Source of the DNA: Polaromonas sp. 39-63-25
GTDB lineage: Bacteria; Pseudomonadota; Gammaproteobacteria; Burkholderiales; Burkholderiaceae_C
DNA: 64,000 nt
Direction of reading: 5' to 3'
NCBI RefSeq assembly: GCF_002278925.1
Contig: NZ_NCJH01000007.1
Span: forward strand, 62,001 to 126,000
In this document: positions 1-10,245 of the stretch, piece by piece
How the letters are laid out: each line of letters starts with the position of its first letter
How positions within the stretch are numbered: position 1 is the first letter of the stretch
The notes under the pieces: model-generated
Database searches by the model: none
Told to the model about the DNA's origin: nothing
The model's input: only the letters and a program-made list of their open reading frames with translations
Made by a program: the position numbers and the translations under genes

Positions 1-125
1 TGCGCGAGTTTGCGGCACAACAAGGTATTGCGGAAAACGCGGCGCTGGACCAGGGAATGCAGGCAAAATCGGCCGAGTTCCGCGAGGGCGGCAGCGAAAT
101 CTACATCCCCATCCAGAAACTCTGA
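1..125 (+). CDS. thiC: Phosphomethylpyrimidine synthase ThiC, C-terminal end (partial)
   Basis: Only the last 40 codons are in the window; the gene begins upstream. The tail resembles the ThiC C-terminus (REFAAQQG, then KSAEF, then GGSEIYIP). ThiC is the radical-SAM enzyme that makes the HMP pyrimidine of thiamine from aminoimidazole ribotide. The stop codon lies 35 bp before thiO, so it is probably the first gene of a thiC-thiO-thiS-thiG-thiE operon. Any TPP riboswitch would lie upstream, outside the window. The identification rests on the short tail plus its thi neighbours. Confidence 0.85.
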   Translation, partial: REFAAQQGIAENAALDQGMQAKSAEFREGGSEIYIPIQKL

Positions 126-160
126 GCGTCTGGGCGCACGCAAAAAAGGCGGACATCATC

Positions 161-1237
161 ATGCACATCGGCATCGCAGGCGCAGGCCTGCTCGGGCGGC
201 TGCTGGCCTTCGAACTGAGCCGGGCCGGCCATTCGGTCGAGGTCTTTGACCCTGCGCCCGGCCCACAGGCGCCCGTCTTCGGCCCGGGCACGGCGCCCTA
301 TGCGGCAGGCTGGACCGCCGCCGGCATGCTCAGCCCCACGGCCGAACTGGAGGCGGCCGACGAACACGTGTTCGCGCTCGGCTTGCGTTCGCTGGATCTG
401 TGGCCGGCCATCGTGGCTGACCTGGGCGTGCCGGTGGAACTGCACCGGCGCGGCAGCCTGCTGCTGGCACACCGCGGCGACGAAGGCGCGGCGCACCGCG
501 TGGTGGACCTGCTGCAGCACAAGGCGCCGGCCGGTCACGCGCCGCAGCGGCTCGACGCTGCAGCACTGCGAGAGCTTGAACCCGACGTCCACGGCGTGGC
601 GCACGCCTGGCTGCTGCCGCATGAGGGACAGATCCATACCGTGCAGGCCATGGAGGCCCTGGCCCATGCCGCCACAGCGGCGGGTGCGCGCTGGCACTGG
701 GGCGTGGCCGCAAGCCAGCTGCAGGCCGGCGAGATCCACACACCGCAAGGGGTCAGCCGGTTCGACTGCGTGTTCGATGTGCGCGGCACCGGGGCGCGCC
801 CCGACCCGGCCGGCGTTGCACCCAACGACGGCTTCACGCCGCAGGTCCGCGGCGTGCGCGGAGAAATCATCTGGCTGCATGCGCCCGGCGTGGCACTGCA
901 GCGGCCGGTGCGCCTGCTGCACCCGCGGCACCGGGTCTACCTGGTGCCGCGTGAAGGCGGCCACATCGTCGTCGGCGCCAGCGAAATCGAAAGCGAGGAC
1001 CGCTCGCCGATCTCGCTGCGCAGCACGGTCGAACTGCTGGCTGCGGCGCACAGCATCATTCCGGAACTGGCTGAAGCGCGTATTGTTCATACCGAAACGA
1101 ATTTGCGCCCTGCCCTGCCCGACAATCTGCCACGCGTCGACCAAAGCCCCGGGCTGGTCCGCATCAACGGCCTGTTCCGCCACGGCTGGCTGATTGCGCC
1201 GGCGCTGGTCGAACAAACGCTCAAGGACCTGGCATGA
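161..1237 (+). CDS. thiO: FAD-dependent glycine oxidase ThiO
   Basis: This 358-residue protein is a DAO-type flavoenzyme. The N-terminus carries the dinucleotide-binding GxGxxG motif (GAGLLG, residues 7-12), and the C-terminal part has the family's LRPALPDNLP segment. ThiO oxidises glycine to dehydroglycine (iminoacetate), the C2-N unit of the thiazole ring, in aerobes that lack ThiH. The ATG start has an AAGGCGG-like ribosome site and gives the expected N-terminal Rossmann strand. Its stop overlaps the thiS start (ATGA), so the two are translationally coupled. The thi neighbours support ThiO over a generic amino-acid oxidase. Confidence 0.9.
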   Translation: MHIGIAGAGLLGRLLAFELSRAGHSVEVFDPAPGPQAPVFGPGTAPYAAGWTAAGMLSPTAELEAADEHVFALGLRSLDLWPAIVADLGVPVELHRRGSLLLAHRGDEGAAHRVVDLLQHKAPAGHAPQRLDAAALRELEPDVHGVAHAWLLPHEGQIHTVQAMEALAHAATAAGARWHWGVAASQLQAGEIHTPQGVSRFDCVFDVRGTGARPDPAGVAPNDGFTPQVRGVRGEIIWLHAPGVALQRPVRLLHPRHRVYLVPREGGHIVVGASEIESEDRSPISLRSTVELLAAAHSIIPELAEARIVHTETNLRPALPDNLPRVDQSPGLVRINGLFRHGWLIAPALVEQTLKDLA

Positions 1238-1443
1238 CATCCATCACCATCACCCTGAACGGCGAAACCCGTGAGCTGCCCGCAGGCAGCACGCTGGCCG
1301 ATGCCCTGGCGGCCGGCGGCCAGCCCGCGGCATCGTTCGCCAGCGCCGTCAACGGCGAGTTTGTGGCGCGCGACGCGCGCGCCCGCACCGTACTCGCAGA
1401 CGGCGACGCCGTTTTTACCTTTCAAGCCATCACGGGAGGCTAG
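1234..1443 (+). CDS. thiS: Sulfur carrier protein ThiS
   Basis: This is a 69-residue beta-grasp protein ending in the diagnostic Gly-Gly (FQAITGG). The terminal glycine is adenylated and then thiocarboxylated so that ThiS can hand sulfur to ThiG. Its start overlaps the thiO stop, and thiG follows 7 bp after its stop. The adenylating partner (ThiF/MoeB) is not in this operon; a candidate lies at 15471-16226. Confidence 0.93.
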   Translation: MTSITITLNGETRELPAGSTLADALAAGGQPAASFASAVNGEFVARDARARTVLADGDAVFTFQAITGG

Positions 1444-1450
1444 CCACGCC

Positions 1451-2233
1451 ATGACATTTCGCATTGCAGATACAGAACTGAACAGCCGCTTTTTCCTCGG
1501 CACCGCCAGCTACCCCTCACCGCAGGTCCTGCAGGACGCGATTGCCGCCTCCGGCGCCGAGGTCGTGACCGTCGGCCTCAAGCGCCAGATGGCGGCCGGC
1601 GGCGCGGGCACACAAAACGATTTTTATAAGATGATCCGGGCCAGTGGTGCCCGCCTGCTGCCCAACACCGCCGGCTGCCGCAGCGCACGCGAAGCCATCA
1701 CCCTGTCGCAGATGGCACGCGAGCTGTTCGGCACCCACTGGATCAAGCTCGAAGTGGTCGGCGACGAACACACGCTGCAGCCCGACCCGTTTGAACTGGT
1801 GACGGCGGCAACTGAACTGGTGCGCGATGGTTTTGAAGTGTTCCCCTACTGCACCGACGACCTCGTCAGCTGCCAGCGCCTGCTCGACGCCGGCTGCCGT
1901 ATCCTGATGCCCTGGGGCGCACCCATTGGCTCGGGCCAGGGTCTGGTCAACCCCTACGCGCTGCGCACGTTGCGCGCCCGCCTGCCCGGTGTGCCGCTGA
2001 TCGTGGATGCCGGCATCGGCTCGCCAGCCGACGCGGTGCAGGCCATGGAACTCGGCTACGACGCCGTGCTGCTCAACTCGGCCGTGGCCCATGCGCGCGA
2101 CCCGGTGCAGATGGCACGCGCCTTCAAGCTCGGCATCGAGTCCGGGCGCCTGGCCTACAAGGCCGGCATCATGGCCCAGCAGGACATGGCGGTCGCTTCC
2201 ACACCGGTGACAGGCCGGCCCTTCATCCTGTGA
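1451..2233 (+). CDS. thiG: Thiazole synthase ThiG
   Basis: This 260-residue TIM-barrel enzyme forms thiazole phosphate from deoxyxylulose phosphate, dehydroglycine and ThiS thiocarboxylate. The family lysine that forms the imine with the sugar phosphate is in the IKLEVVGDE segment, and the phosphate-binding [11 protein letters not shown] loop follows. The ATG at 1451 is chosen because [10 protein letters not shown] is the usual ThiG N-terminus. The reading frame stays open upstream through thiS, but that stretch is not ThiG-like. The end overlaps the GTG start of thiE by 4 bp. Confidence 0.93.
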   Translation: MTFRIADTELNSRFFLGTASYPSPQVLQDAIAASGAEVVTVGLKRQMAAGGAGTQNDFYKMIRASGARLLPNTAGCRSAREAITLSQMARELFGTHWIKLEVVGDEHTLQPDPFELVTAATELVRDGFEVFPYCTDDLVSCQRLLDAGCRILMPWGAPIGSGQGLVNPYALRTLRARLPGVPLIVDAGIGSPADAVQAMELGYDAVLLNSAVAHARDPVQMARAFKLGIESGRLAYKAGIMAQQDMAVASTPVTGRPFIL

Positions 2234-3453
2234 GCGCCGCCAACACCCCGTCGGTCTGGACCTTTGCCGGCAACGCGAAGGACATACAAGCGCTGCTGGC
2301 CGGCAGCGCGCGGGACCTCCCGCGTCCCGCCCTGCTCTGCCTGGATCGCAGGGAAGCCGCCACCTTGCTCGGCACGGCTGCACTGAACAACCCCGAGGCC
2401 GTGACACAGGCCGCAGCCCGTTTGCGCGCCGCCGTTAGCGAGGCGGTCGTGATCACCGGCGACGAAGCCGACTATGCCGACACGCCGCAGGCCAGCGGCT
2501 GGCTTGAGCTGCCGGACGGTGCCGCGCCGCCGCTCACCGTCCCCGGTGCCGACGCCGTGTTCACCGCCAGCGCGGCCGCGGCCCTGGCACAGGGTTTCGT
2601 CGCGATGGAAGCCATCATCCTGGCACGCATGGCGACAGCAGATGCACTGCGACAACAGGCCCTGACAGGCCTGTTGCAGCCGCGTCCTGATTTTGCAGGG
2701 CTTAGCAGCAACCTGCCGCACTTCAGCCTGCCCCGGCCCACGACCGTCAGCGGGTTTGCCGCACTCAGCGACCCGGACCTGGGACTGTATGCCGTGGTCG
2801 ACAGCGCCGCCTGGGTAACCCGCGTCGTTGCTGCCGGCGTGCGCACGGTTCAGCTGCGCATCAAGGACGCGGAAGGTGAGCAACACCGCGCGATGGTGCG
2901 CAAGGAAATTCGCCAAAGCATTCGCGCAGCCACCGCAGCCGGCGCCCAGCTTTTTATCAACGACCACTGGCAGCTCGCCATCGAGGAAGGCGCGTACGGC
3001 GTGCACCTGGGGCAGGAAGACCTGCACGTGGCCGACCTGGCTGCGATCAAACAAGCCGGCTTGCGGCTGGGCATCAGCACCCATGCTTACTGGGAAGTCT
3101 GCCGCGCCTGGGCACTGCGGCCCAGCTACATCGCCTGCGGGCCGATTCACCCCACCCAGGCCAAGGCCATGCCCTGGATACCGCAGGGCAACAACAACCT
3201 GGCCTACTGGTGCGCCCTGCTGCCCCTGCCGGTCGTCGGCATTGCCGGCATGGACGTGGCGCGGACCGAACAGGCCGCGCGGGCCGGCGCCGCCGGTGTG
3301 GCGGTGATCAGTGCCATCACCGCAGCGGCCTCACCGGAAACGGCCATCGCACAGTTGCAGGAGGCCGTGCTGCGTGGCCGGGCGAGTCCCCCCGTCACGG
3401 CGCCCCTGTTTCCCAAACCCACACTTTCACTCACGCCTTCACCCACGGTTTAA
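2230..3453 (+). CDS. thiE: Thiamine-phosphate synthase ThiE with an extra N-terminal domain
   Basis: This is a 407-residue protein with a GTG start overlapping the thiG stop. Residues from about 185 to 385 form the ThiE barrel that joins HMP-PP and thiazole phosphate; visible motifs are [20 protein letters not shown] and [11 protein letters not shown] usual ThiE is about 210 residues, so roughly 175 residues are extra at the N-terminus. That part resembles the C-terminal half of a ThiD/ribokinase-fold kinase ([12 protein letters not shown]; then [17 protein letters not shown]) but lacks the GTGD catalytic loop. ThiE activity is well supported. The role of the N-terminal part is unknown. The last 30 residues are proline- and serine-rich and probably disordered. 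Confidence 0.88.
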   Translation: MSAANTPSVWTFAGNAKDIQALLAGSARDLPRPALLCLDRREAATLLGTAALNNPEAVTQAAARLRAAVSEAVVITGDEADYADTPQASGWLELPDGAAPPLTVPGADAVFTASAAAALAQGFVAMEAIILARMATADALRQQALTGLLQPRPDFAGLSSNLPHFSLPRPTTVSGFAALSDPDLGLYAVVDSAAWVTRVVAAGVRTVQLRIKDAEGEQHRAMVRKEIRQSIRAATAAGAQLFINDHWQLAIEEGAYGVHLGQEDLHVADLAAIKQAGLRLGISTHAYWEVCRAWALRPSYIACGPIHPTQAKAMPWIPQGNNNLAYWCALLPLPVVGIAGMDVARTEQAARAGAAGVAVISAITAAASPETAIAQLQEAVLRGRASPPVTAPLFPKPTLSLTPSPTV

Positions 3454-3467
3454 GGGCTTGAGACTCC

Positions 3468-3848
3468 ATGCAACGTACCCTTCTCGCCGGAAAAATCCAC
3501 CGCGCCACCGTCACCCAGTGCGAACTGCATTACGAGGGTTCCTGTGCCATCGACGACGACTTGCTGGAAGCCTCGGGCATTGCCGAGTTCGAACAGATCC
3601 ACATCTGGAACATCAACAACGGCGCGCGTTTTGTGACCTACGCGATGCGCGCCCAGCGCGGCAGCGGCACTATTTCCGTCAACGGTTCGGCAGCGCGCCA
3701 GGCCGCCGTCGGTGACCTGATCATCATTGCAGCTTTTGGCCAGTTGCCGGCAGACCAGGTGGCCAGCTTCCAGCCTAAACTGGTGTTTGTCGACAGCGCC
3801 AACCGCATCCGGGAAGAGCGCTCCACCATTGCAGTACAAGGCATCTGA
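3468..3848 (+). CDS. panD: Aspartate 1-decarboxylase PanD
   Basis: The 126-residue length matches the family. PanD is a pyruvoyl enzyme that makes beta-alanine for pantothenate. It is produced as a proenzyme that cleaves itself between Gly24 and Ser25, visible here in the YEGSCAID segment, with Ser25 becoming the pyruvoyl group. The start is 14 bp after the thiE stop, which suggests read-through from the thiamine operon into pantothenate genes. panB and panC follow after bioB. Confidence 0.95.
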   Translation: MQRTLLAGKIHRATVTQCELHYEGSCAIDDDLLEASGIAEFEQIHIWNINNGARFVTYAMRAQRGSGTISVNGSAARQAAVGDLIIIAAFGQLPADQVASFQPKLVFVDSANRIREERSTIAVQGI

Positions 3849-3913
3849 TCCGGCCGCACCACCCTCCCGATCAAACCCGGGGTCAAACGACTCTCACCTC
3901 CAGGAGCCACGAC

Positions 3914-4930
3914 ATGTCCAGCGTTTTTGAACAACCCGTCACCCTGCATCGCCCGCGCCAGAGCGTCCCGGCCAGCTCCGAGGCCCGCTGGAGCGTGGAT
4001 GCCATCGAAGCACTGTTCGACCTGCCTTTTCCCGAGCTGATGCACCAGGCACAAACCGTGCACCGTGAAAACTTTGATCCAACGCGCATTGAATTTGCCA
4101 CACTGCTGTCGGTCAAGACAGGTGGCTGCCCGGAAGACTGCAACTACTGCCCGCAGGCGGCACGCTTCGACACCGGCGTGGAGGCCACCAAACTGATGGA
4201 GCCGCATGAGGTAAAGCTGGCGGCGCAACGCGCCAAGGATGCCGGTGCCACGCGCTTTTGCATGGGTGCGGCCTGGCGCGCGCCCAAAGACCGCGACATT
4301 GAAAAAGTGGCCGAGCTGGTGCGCACGGTCAAGGCCCTCGGGCTGGAAACCTGCGCGACGCTGGGCATGCTGGAAGACGGCCATGCGCAAACACTGCAAA
4401 ACGCCGGCCTCGACTACTACAACCACAACCTCGACAGCGCGCCTGATTTTTACGGTGACATCATCACCACGCGCGACTACCAGGACCGGCTCGACACGCT
4501 GGCACGTGTGCGCGATGCCGGCGTCAAGGTTTGCTGCGGCGGCATCGTCGGCATGGGCGAAACCCGGCGCCAGCGCGCTGGCCTGGTGGCCGAGCTGGCC
4601 AACCTGTCGCCCTACCCCGAGTCGGTGCCGGTCAACAACCTGGTGAAGGTCGAAGGCACACCGCTGGCCGATCAGGAGGATCTGGACCCGTTTGAATTCG
4701 TACGCACGATTGCCGTTGCGCGCATCACCATGCCCAAAGCACGTGTGCGCCTGTCGGCCGGCCGCCAGCAAATGGGTGATGCGGTGCAGGCCCTGTGTTT
4801 CCTCGCCGGTGCCAACTCCATCTTTTACGGCGACAAGCTGCTGACCACCGGCAATCCCGACACCGACGCCGATGTGGCTTTGCTGGAGCGCCTGGGCATG
4901 ACACGTTCTGCACCGGACACAAAACCATGA
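3914..4930 (+). CDS. bioB: Biotin synthase BioB
   Basis: This 338-residue radical-SAM enzyme inserts sulfur into dethiobiotin. The CxxxCxxC motif that ligates the SAM cluster is at Cys72, Cys76 and Cys79, and the [2Fe-2S] ligands lie in the later conserved barrel strands. A clear CAGGAG ribosome site precedes the ATG. The gene sits inside a pantothenate cluster, away from any bioA, bioF or bioD in this window, and its stop overlaps the panB start (ATGA). Confidence 0.95.
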   Translation: MSSVFEQPVTLHRPRQSVPASSEARWSVDAIEALFDLPFPELMHQAQTVHRENFDPTRIEFATLLSVKTGGCPEDCNYCPQAARFDTGVEATKLMEPHEVKLAAQRAKDAGATRFCMGAAWRAPKDRDIEKVAELVRTVKALGLETCATLGMLEDGHAQTLQNAGLDYYNHNLDSAPDFYGDIITTRDYQDRLDTLARVRDAGVKVCCGGIVGMGETRRQRAGLVAELANLSPYPESVPVNNLVKVEGTPLADQEDLDPFEFVRTIAVARITMPKARVRLSAGRQQMGDAVQALCFLAGANSIFYGDKLLTTGNPDTDADVALLERLGMTRSAPDTKP

Positions 4931-5823
4931 CGCAGGCACCCGCCCATCCACCGGCCGCAGGCAGCACCAGCCCCTACGGCACGCTGCCCGCCGCGCCGCC
5001 CCCGGCGGTACGCAAACCCGTCAGCCTGCCGCGCCTGCGCGAGATGCATGCGCAGGGCGAAAAAATCACCATGCTGACCGCCTACGACGCCACCTTTGCC
5101 GCCGTGGCCGACGCGGCCGGCGTCGAATGCCTGCTGGTCGGCGATTCGCTGGGCATGGTCTGCCAGGGCCTGTCCAGCACCGTGGGGGTGACGCTGGAAA
5201 CCATGCGCTACCACACCGAATGTGTGGCCCGTGGCCTGCGCCGCGCCCAGGCCACCGCCTGGCTGATTGGCGACCTGCCTTTTGGCAGCTACCACGAGTC
5301 GAAAGAGCAGGCACTGCGCAGCGCCGTGGTGTTGATGCAGGCCGGCGCCCACATGGTCAAGCTCGAAGGCGGCGGCTGGACCACCGAGACCGTGCATTTC
5401 CTGGTCGAGCGCGGCATTCCGGTCTGCGCCCACCTGGGCCTGACGCCGCAAACCGTGCATGCCCTGGGCGGCTACCGGGTGCAGGGCCGGGGCGACGAGG
5501 CCGCCGCCACCTTGACCAGCCAGGCGCACGCGCTGCAGGACGCTGGTGCGTCCATGCTGGTGCTCGAGATGGTGCCGGCGGCCCTCTCCGCAGCGCTGAC
5601 AAAGGAACTCACCCATTGCGCGACCATAGGCATAGGCGCCGGTGTGGGCACCGCCGGCCAGGTACTGGTGCTGCACGACATGCTGGGCATGAACCTCGGC
5701 AAAATGCCGAAGTTCGTGCACAACTTCATGGCCGAAGCCCACAGCGTGCAGGGCGCGATGCAAGCCTATGTGCAGGCGGTCAAGCAGCAGCGTTTTCCGG
5801 TCGATGCGCTGCACGCCTGGTGA
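4927..5823 (+). CDS. panB: 3-methyl-2-oxobutanoate hydroxymethyltransferase PanB
   Basis: The 298-residue protein makes ketopantoate from ketoisovalerate and methylene-tetrahydrofolate. The conserved metal-binding segment VGDSLGMV and the substrate-binding KLEGG segment are present, followed by the family C-terminus with KFVHNFM. I place the start at the ATG overlapping the bioB stop. This leaves a proline/alanine-rich leader of about 27 residues before the [10 protein letters not shown] core. The frame is open upstream, but that stretch lies in bioB. It is translationally coupled to bioB and followed by a repeat and panC. Confidence 0.93.
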   Translation: MTQAPAHPPAAGSTSPYGTLPAAPPPAVRKPVSLPRLREMHAQGEKITMLTAYDATFAAVADAAGVECLLVGDSLGMVCQGLSSTVGVTLETMRYHTECVARGLRRAQATAWLIGDLPFGSYHESKEQALRSAVVLMQAGAHMVKLEGGGWTTETVHFLVERGIPVCAHLGLTPQTVHALGGYRVQGRGDEAAATLTSQAHALQDAGASMLVLEMVPAALSAALTKELTHCATIGIGAGVGTAGQVLVLHDMLGMNLGKMPKFVHNFMAEAHSVQGAMQAYVQAVKQQRFPVDALHAW

Positions 5824-5831
5824 AGATATGA

Positions 5832-5917
5832 CCCCCACGCTTGTCACTCCGTGTACTACGCTGCCCCCCGAGGGGGCCGCTGCGCCTGCGGCCCGGCGAA
5901 GCCGGTTCCGCGGCCCC
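5832..5917 (+). repeat. GC-rich dispersed repeat, copy 1 (panB-panC spacer)
   Basis: An 86-bp GC-rich element that shares a perfect 31-bp core (5861-5891) with the reverse complement of 36558-36588. Looser similarity continues on both sides: CCCCCACG at one end and CGCGGCCCC or similar at the other. It holds short complementary arms, such as CCCCC with GGGGG around 5864-5875. It separates panB from panC, which are otherwise one operon. Confidence 0.75.
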
Positions 5918-5988
5918 GGCTGGTCTGAATTCGGAACCCCACGCTTGTATAGTTCGCCTCTTTTGAACTGCAATCCCACATAGCACGC

Positions 5989-6837
5989 ATGAAAATCGTC
6001 CACACCATCCCCGACCTGCGCGCCGCGCTGGCGCCTTTCCAGCACCCGGCTTTTGTGGCCACCATGGGCAACCTGCACGACGGCCACATTGCGCTGGTGA
6101 ACCAGGCCAAACCGCTGGGCGACGTGACGGTGGCCAGCATTTTCGTGAACCGCCTGCAGTTTGCGCCGCACGAAGATTTCGACACCTATCCCCGCACTTG
6201 GGAAGCCGACTGCGAGAAACTGCAGGCCGCCGGCTGCGATGTGCTGTTTGCGCCGCGGGAGCACGACCTCTATCCCGAGCCGCAGACCTACAAGGTGCAT
6301 CCGCCGGCCGAACTGGCCGACATCCTCGAAGGGCATTTCCGCCCCGGCTTTTTTGTCGGTGTCAGCACCGTGGTGATGAAGCTGTTTTCCTGCGTGTTTG
6401 CCGGCAAGTCCGGGGGCACCGCGCTGTTCGGCAAAAAAGACTACCAGCAGGTCATGATCATCCGGCGCATGGTGCAGCAGTTTGCCCTGCCGATAGCGAT
6501 CGTCCCCGGTGAAACCCTGCGCGCCGCGGACGGCCTGGCGCTGTCCTCGCGCAACGGCTATCTGGATGCCGCGCAGCGTGCCGAAGCCGTGTATCTGTCC
6601 AGGGCCTTGAAGGCGCTGGGCGAGGCCGCCAGGGCGCAAGGTCTGGACACGCTCGATGTCCTGGAAGCCCAGGCGATGCAGGCCCTGAGCGCGCGCGGCT
6701 GGGCCCCCGACTACCTGACCGTGCGCCGTCGCACCGACCTGTTGCCGCCCGGAAGCAGCGAGGCAGCGGAGCCGCTGGTGGTGCTGGGCGCGGCCAGACT
6801 GGGCACCACGCGGCTGATTGACAACCTGGAAATCTGA
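5989..6837 (+). CDS. panC: Pantoate-beta-alanine ligase PanC
   Basis: This 282-residue enzyme condenses pantoate and beta-alanine with ATP in the last step to pantothenate. The HIGH-type nucleotide motif MGNLHDGH is at residues 26-33, and the family FGKKDYQQ and LSSRN segments are present. Length is normal. The 165-bp gap from panB contains a dispersed repeat, so a separate promoter or reduced read-through is possible. Confidence 0.95.
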   Translation: MKIVHTIPDLRAALAPFQHPAFVATMGNLHDGHIALVNQAKPLGDVTVASIFVNRLQFAPHEDFDTYPRTWEADCEKLQAAGCDVLFAPREHDLYPEPQTYKVHPPAELADILEGHFRPGFFVGVSTVVMKLFSCVFAGKSGGTALFGKKDYQQVMIIRRMVQQFALPIAIVPGETLRAADGLALSSRNGYLDAAQRAEAVYLSRALKALGEAARAQGLDTLDVLEAQAMQALSARGWAPDYLTVRRRTDLLPPGSSEAAEPLVVLGAARLGTTRLIDNLEI

Positions 6838-6863
6838 GTTGAGGTCAGTCCGCTTCTTTTAAG

Positions 6864-6919
6864 AGAAAAATGCCTCCGCCCCAATAGACACGAGCGCAAG
6901 CAGCTATCTATTCAGGAGC
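6864..6919 (-). repeat. GCT-N11-AGC dispersed repeat, copy I
   Basis: Minus-strand copy of the 56-bp family. GCT and AGC are separated by exactly 11 bases (6903-6919), followed by 7 bases and a second arm pair GCTC / GGGG with a 9-base loop, then a GGAGG-like and T-rich tail. It lies between the convergent ends of panC and the yqjK-like gene, where it could act as a transcription barrier. Confidence 0.8.
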
Positions 6920-6963
6920 ATCAAAGGCCCGGTGAACGCGCACGCTGCCGCGCAGGCGCAAGA

Positions 6964-7338
6964 TCAGGAGGCAGGCGGTGGATCGCCCTCGTCTGCCGGC
7001 CCGGTCGCAGGCGGGCGCTGATCTGCCAGCCACTGGTAACCCTTCCACACCAGCAGGGCCGAACCCGCACCGAGCAAGGCGTAACGCAGCAGCGGCCGGC
7101 GCGCGCCGGCCAGCACCAGCGACAACACCGGGGTGAGCAGGGGCGCACGCTTGAGCAGGCCCAGCGCCAGCGGCAAGCCTTTACCGAACACCCCTCCCGG
7201 GATACCGCCTTTGAACATCGTCACCGACTGCCGCGCCGCACCGAGAGCCTGGACCAGTTCGGCGCGCTCCGTTGCCGAGCGCATCAACAGCAACTGCTTT
7301 CTCAGCGCCCGCTGGCTCTGGGGGGTGGCGTTATCCAT
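6964..7338 (-). CDS. YqjK-like small membrane protein
   Basis: This is a 124-residue protein starting MDNATPQSQRAL. It has a basic N-terminal half and one or two hydrophobic stretches near the C-terminus (LLTPVLSLVLAG; YALLGAGSALLV), then a proline-rich tail. It overlaps the end of the YqjE-like gene by 8 bp. Position and make-up match the third gene of the E. coli yqjD-yqjE-yqjK set, but sequence identity is not obvious, so the name is a position-based inference. Function is unknown. Confidence 0.7.
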   Translation of the reverse strand: MDNATPQSQRALRKQLLLMRSATERAELVQALGAARQSVTMFKGGIPGGVFGKGLPLALGLLKRAPLLTPVLSLVLAGARRPLLRYALLGAGSALLVWKGYQWLADQRPPATGPADEGDPPPAS

Positions 7339-7774
7339 GGGGGTCTCTGCCCTGCGGCATGGCGCTGGTCGCGGCGGCTTGCAGGGCATTGCGGTCCTGC
7401 GCCATTTCGGCAAAGGTGGCCTGCAGGAAGGGCGGCCGCGTGGCCAGCGTGCGCTGCACGCGCCACCAGAACCAGCCGCCCAGGCCCAGGTACACCGCCG
7501 CAAAAAACGCCAGCACTGCAACACGCTGCGCAGGGTCCACGGCCAGCACCACCATCAAGGTGACCATCAGGACGCCGACCAGACCGAACACGAGCAGGCC
7601 CAGCAGGCTCAGCAACAGGCCGATCAGCCGCTGCAACTCTTCCTCGAGCTCGACGCCTGCCAGCGCCACGCGCGTGTGCGCCATGGACAGCGCCGTCAGG
7701 CCCAGCTGGCGCAGCGATGCGAACAGGCGCGGCGGCTGGGGGCCGTCCGGACGGTCATGAGAGGGTGTGTTCAT
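7331..7774 (-). CDS. Phage-holin-superfamily (YqjE/DUF1469-like) membrane protein
   Basis: This 147-residue protein has an amphipathic N-terminal region (LGLTALSMAHTRVALAGVELEEE) and two strong membrane spans (LLLSLLGLLVFGLVGVLMV; VAVLAFFAAVYLGLGGWFWW). That is the pattern of YqjE/holin-like proteins, which sit beside YqjD in the inner membrane. An in-frame GTG five codons upstream (7789) is an alternative start; neither start has a strong ribosome site. It is co-directional with the yqjD-like gene (46 bp) and overlaps the yqjK-like gene. Confidence 0.78.
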   Translation of the reverse strand: MNTPSHDRPDGPQPPRLFASLRQLGLTALSMAHTRVALAGVELEEELQRLIGLLLSLLGLLVFGLVGVLMVTLMVVLAVDPAQRVAVLAFFAAVYLGLGGWFWWRVQRTLATRPPFLQATFAEMAQDRNALQAAATSAMPQGRDPHG

Positions 7775-7820
7775 GGCAACAACAGGCACACCGGCACGCC
7801 GGTGCTTCCCGCCATGGCAA

Positions 7821-8126
7821 TCATGACCTGCGGTTGACCAGCAGGCCGATCAGGAAACCGGCCGCGGCGGCGATGCCGACAGCCCTCCACGGGTTGGCAT
7901 GGACATACTCGTCCGTGACCTTGGCCGCCTCCTTGCCCTTGAGCAGCGCCGCCTCCTGCAAGCCGGTCAGTTTTTCGGTGGCGAGCTTGAGCTTGCCCGC
8001 AGCTTTTTCACGCAGCGCGGCCGCCGTCTCGCCGGTGGCGGCGGTGGCGGCCTTGAGCAGATCCTCCACGTCGGTGAGGACCACTTTCATGTCGGTGATC
8101 AGTTTGTCTTTGCTGGTGGTGTCCAT
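7821..8126 (-). CDS. YqjD/ElaB family (DUF883) membrane-anchored protein
   Basis: This 101-residue protein is made of a long charged helix (residues 1-75, rich in Lys, Glu and Ala) and a C-terminal glycine-rich span (AVGIAAAAGFLIGLLVNRRS). Both are hallmarks of DUF883. E. coli YqjD is an inner-membrane, stationary-phase protein that binds ribosomes; whether this homologue does so is inference. A GGGAGC ribosome site precedes the ATG. It is the first gene of the local trio. A second DUF883-like gene lies at 21626-22027. Confidence 0.85.
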   Translation of the reverse strand: MDTTSKDKLITDMKVVLTDVEDLLKAATAATGETAAALREKAAGKLKLATEKLTGLQEAALLKGKEAAKVTDEYVHANPWRAVGIAAAAGFLIGLLVNRRS

Positions 8127-8308
8127 GGCATGCTCCCAAGTGCGGTGGTAAAAAATCAGGCATCGCGTGAGCCCAAGACCAGTTTAGTCCCATCCGGAAG
8201 CCGCAGGCTGCGCACAGGTTGAAACCTGCCGGGGCCTTGATTCACCGCAATAATGCGGACTGCCCAAATCCGGCAAGCCCCTCTGACCCACCCACCCGCG
8301 AGCCCGCC

Positions 8309-8665
8309 ATGGACCCCACCCTCCTGACCCCCTTGTTCACCCTGCTGGGCACGCTCGTAGGCGGCCTGGTGACCTTTGCCGTGAACCGGCAGCAGTTCAA
8401 GCACCAGATCCAGGCGCTGCAGCAGCAGTACCGGACCGAGTTCATGGCCGAGGAAACCGCGCGCCATTTCCTGAGCCACAAAAGCTTCACCGACCGGTCC
8501 TTCGAGGTGCTCAAAAAACACCTGGGCGGTTTCGACGACGACGAACTGCGCAAGATCCTGGTGCGCGCCGGAGCGGTGCGAACCTATCGCGACGACGACA
8601 GCGAGTGGTGGTACCTGCTGTCGCGCATGAGCGAGCGGATTGAGAAGATGCAGCAAAAGGGCTGA
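8309..8665 (+). CDS. Hypothetical membrane-anchored protein
   Basis: I do not recognise this 118-residue protein. It starts MDPTLLTPLF, has one N-terminal membrane helix (LFTLLGTLVGGLVTFAVN), then a charged, mainly helical cytoplasmic part with a coiled-coil look (residues 25-60). The C-terminal segment (LRKILVRAGAVRTY) may be a small helical DNA- or protein-binding fold. The ATG at 8309 is chosen because the membrane helix begins there; the 30 upstream in-frame codons look non-coding. It stands alone between the yqj-like trio and the IS110 element. Confidence 0.7.
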   Translation: MDPTLLTPLFTLLGTLVGGLVTFAVNRQQFKHQIQALQQQYRTEFMAEETARHFLSHKSFTDRSFEVLKKHLGGFDDDELRKILVRAGAVRTYRDDDSEWWYLLSRMSERIEKMQQKG

Positions 8666-8729
8666 CCTCTGCGTTGCGGCATCACGCTGCGTTCCTGATT
8701 CGCGCTGGACAGCAGGAGCGACTCCCCAC

Positions 8730-9897
<1,168 letters not shown>

Positions 9898-9975
9898 CCC
9901 GCTGGGCGATGGAGGGGGACTTCATTTGGCCGCGTGTGCTGCTCCCGCGTGCAAACATAACGGCCGCTCGACGCT

Positions 9976-10002
9976 GACATGACGCGCTTTGCGCGTCATG
10001 TC
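9976..10002. repeat. Perfect 12-bp hairpin downstream of the IS110 gene
   Basis: GACATGACGCGC (9976-9987), a TTT loop, and its exact complement (9991-10002). It lies in 551 bp without a gene between the transposase and gpsA (9874-10424). No T-run follows, so it looks like a REP-type palindrome rather than a terminator. The sequence is self-complementary, so strand is undefined. Confidence 0.75.
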
Positions 10003-10189
10003 TCCCCGCACCCGAACCCGAACCCGCAATTTTCCCCCACCCGTCGGGCTGGGCCGAGGAGCGCAGCCGAAAGCGGATCAGGGCGAGCGATTGTCTGAGC
10101 GCAGCGAGTTCGAGCTCGACCCCGCTTTCGGTGAGCACCGCAGGGTGCCCGCAGCGGAGCGGAGGGACCCAGACCATCGGGTCGCCTTT

Positions 10190-10245
10190 TCTTTGGTGAC
10201 TTTCTTTTGGCGACGCAAAAGAAAGTTACTTGCCGCCGGGCAACC
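10190..10245. repeat. Dispersed repeat with ACTTTCTTTT inverted pair
   Basis: Inverted arms ACTTTCTTTT (10199-10208) and AAAAGAAAGT (10217-10226) with an 8-base loop, flanked by CCTTTTCTTTGG on the left and TTACTTGCCGCC on the right. From memory, this motif recurs in intergenic regions of many Burkholderiales. The 9,900-10,340 stretch around it holds GC-rich repeat-like blocks and no convincing gene; a short ORF across it (9989-10276) appears to be repeat sequence read as protein. Confidence 0.65.

Noticed and set aside
101-1240. Long minus-strand open frame opposite thiO
   Set aside because: It mirrors a well-supported thiO gene, has no recognisable motifs, and is typical of antisense frames in high-GC DNA.
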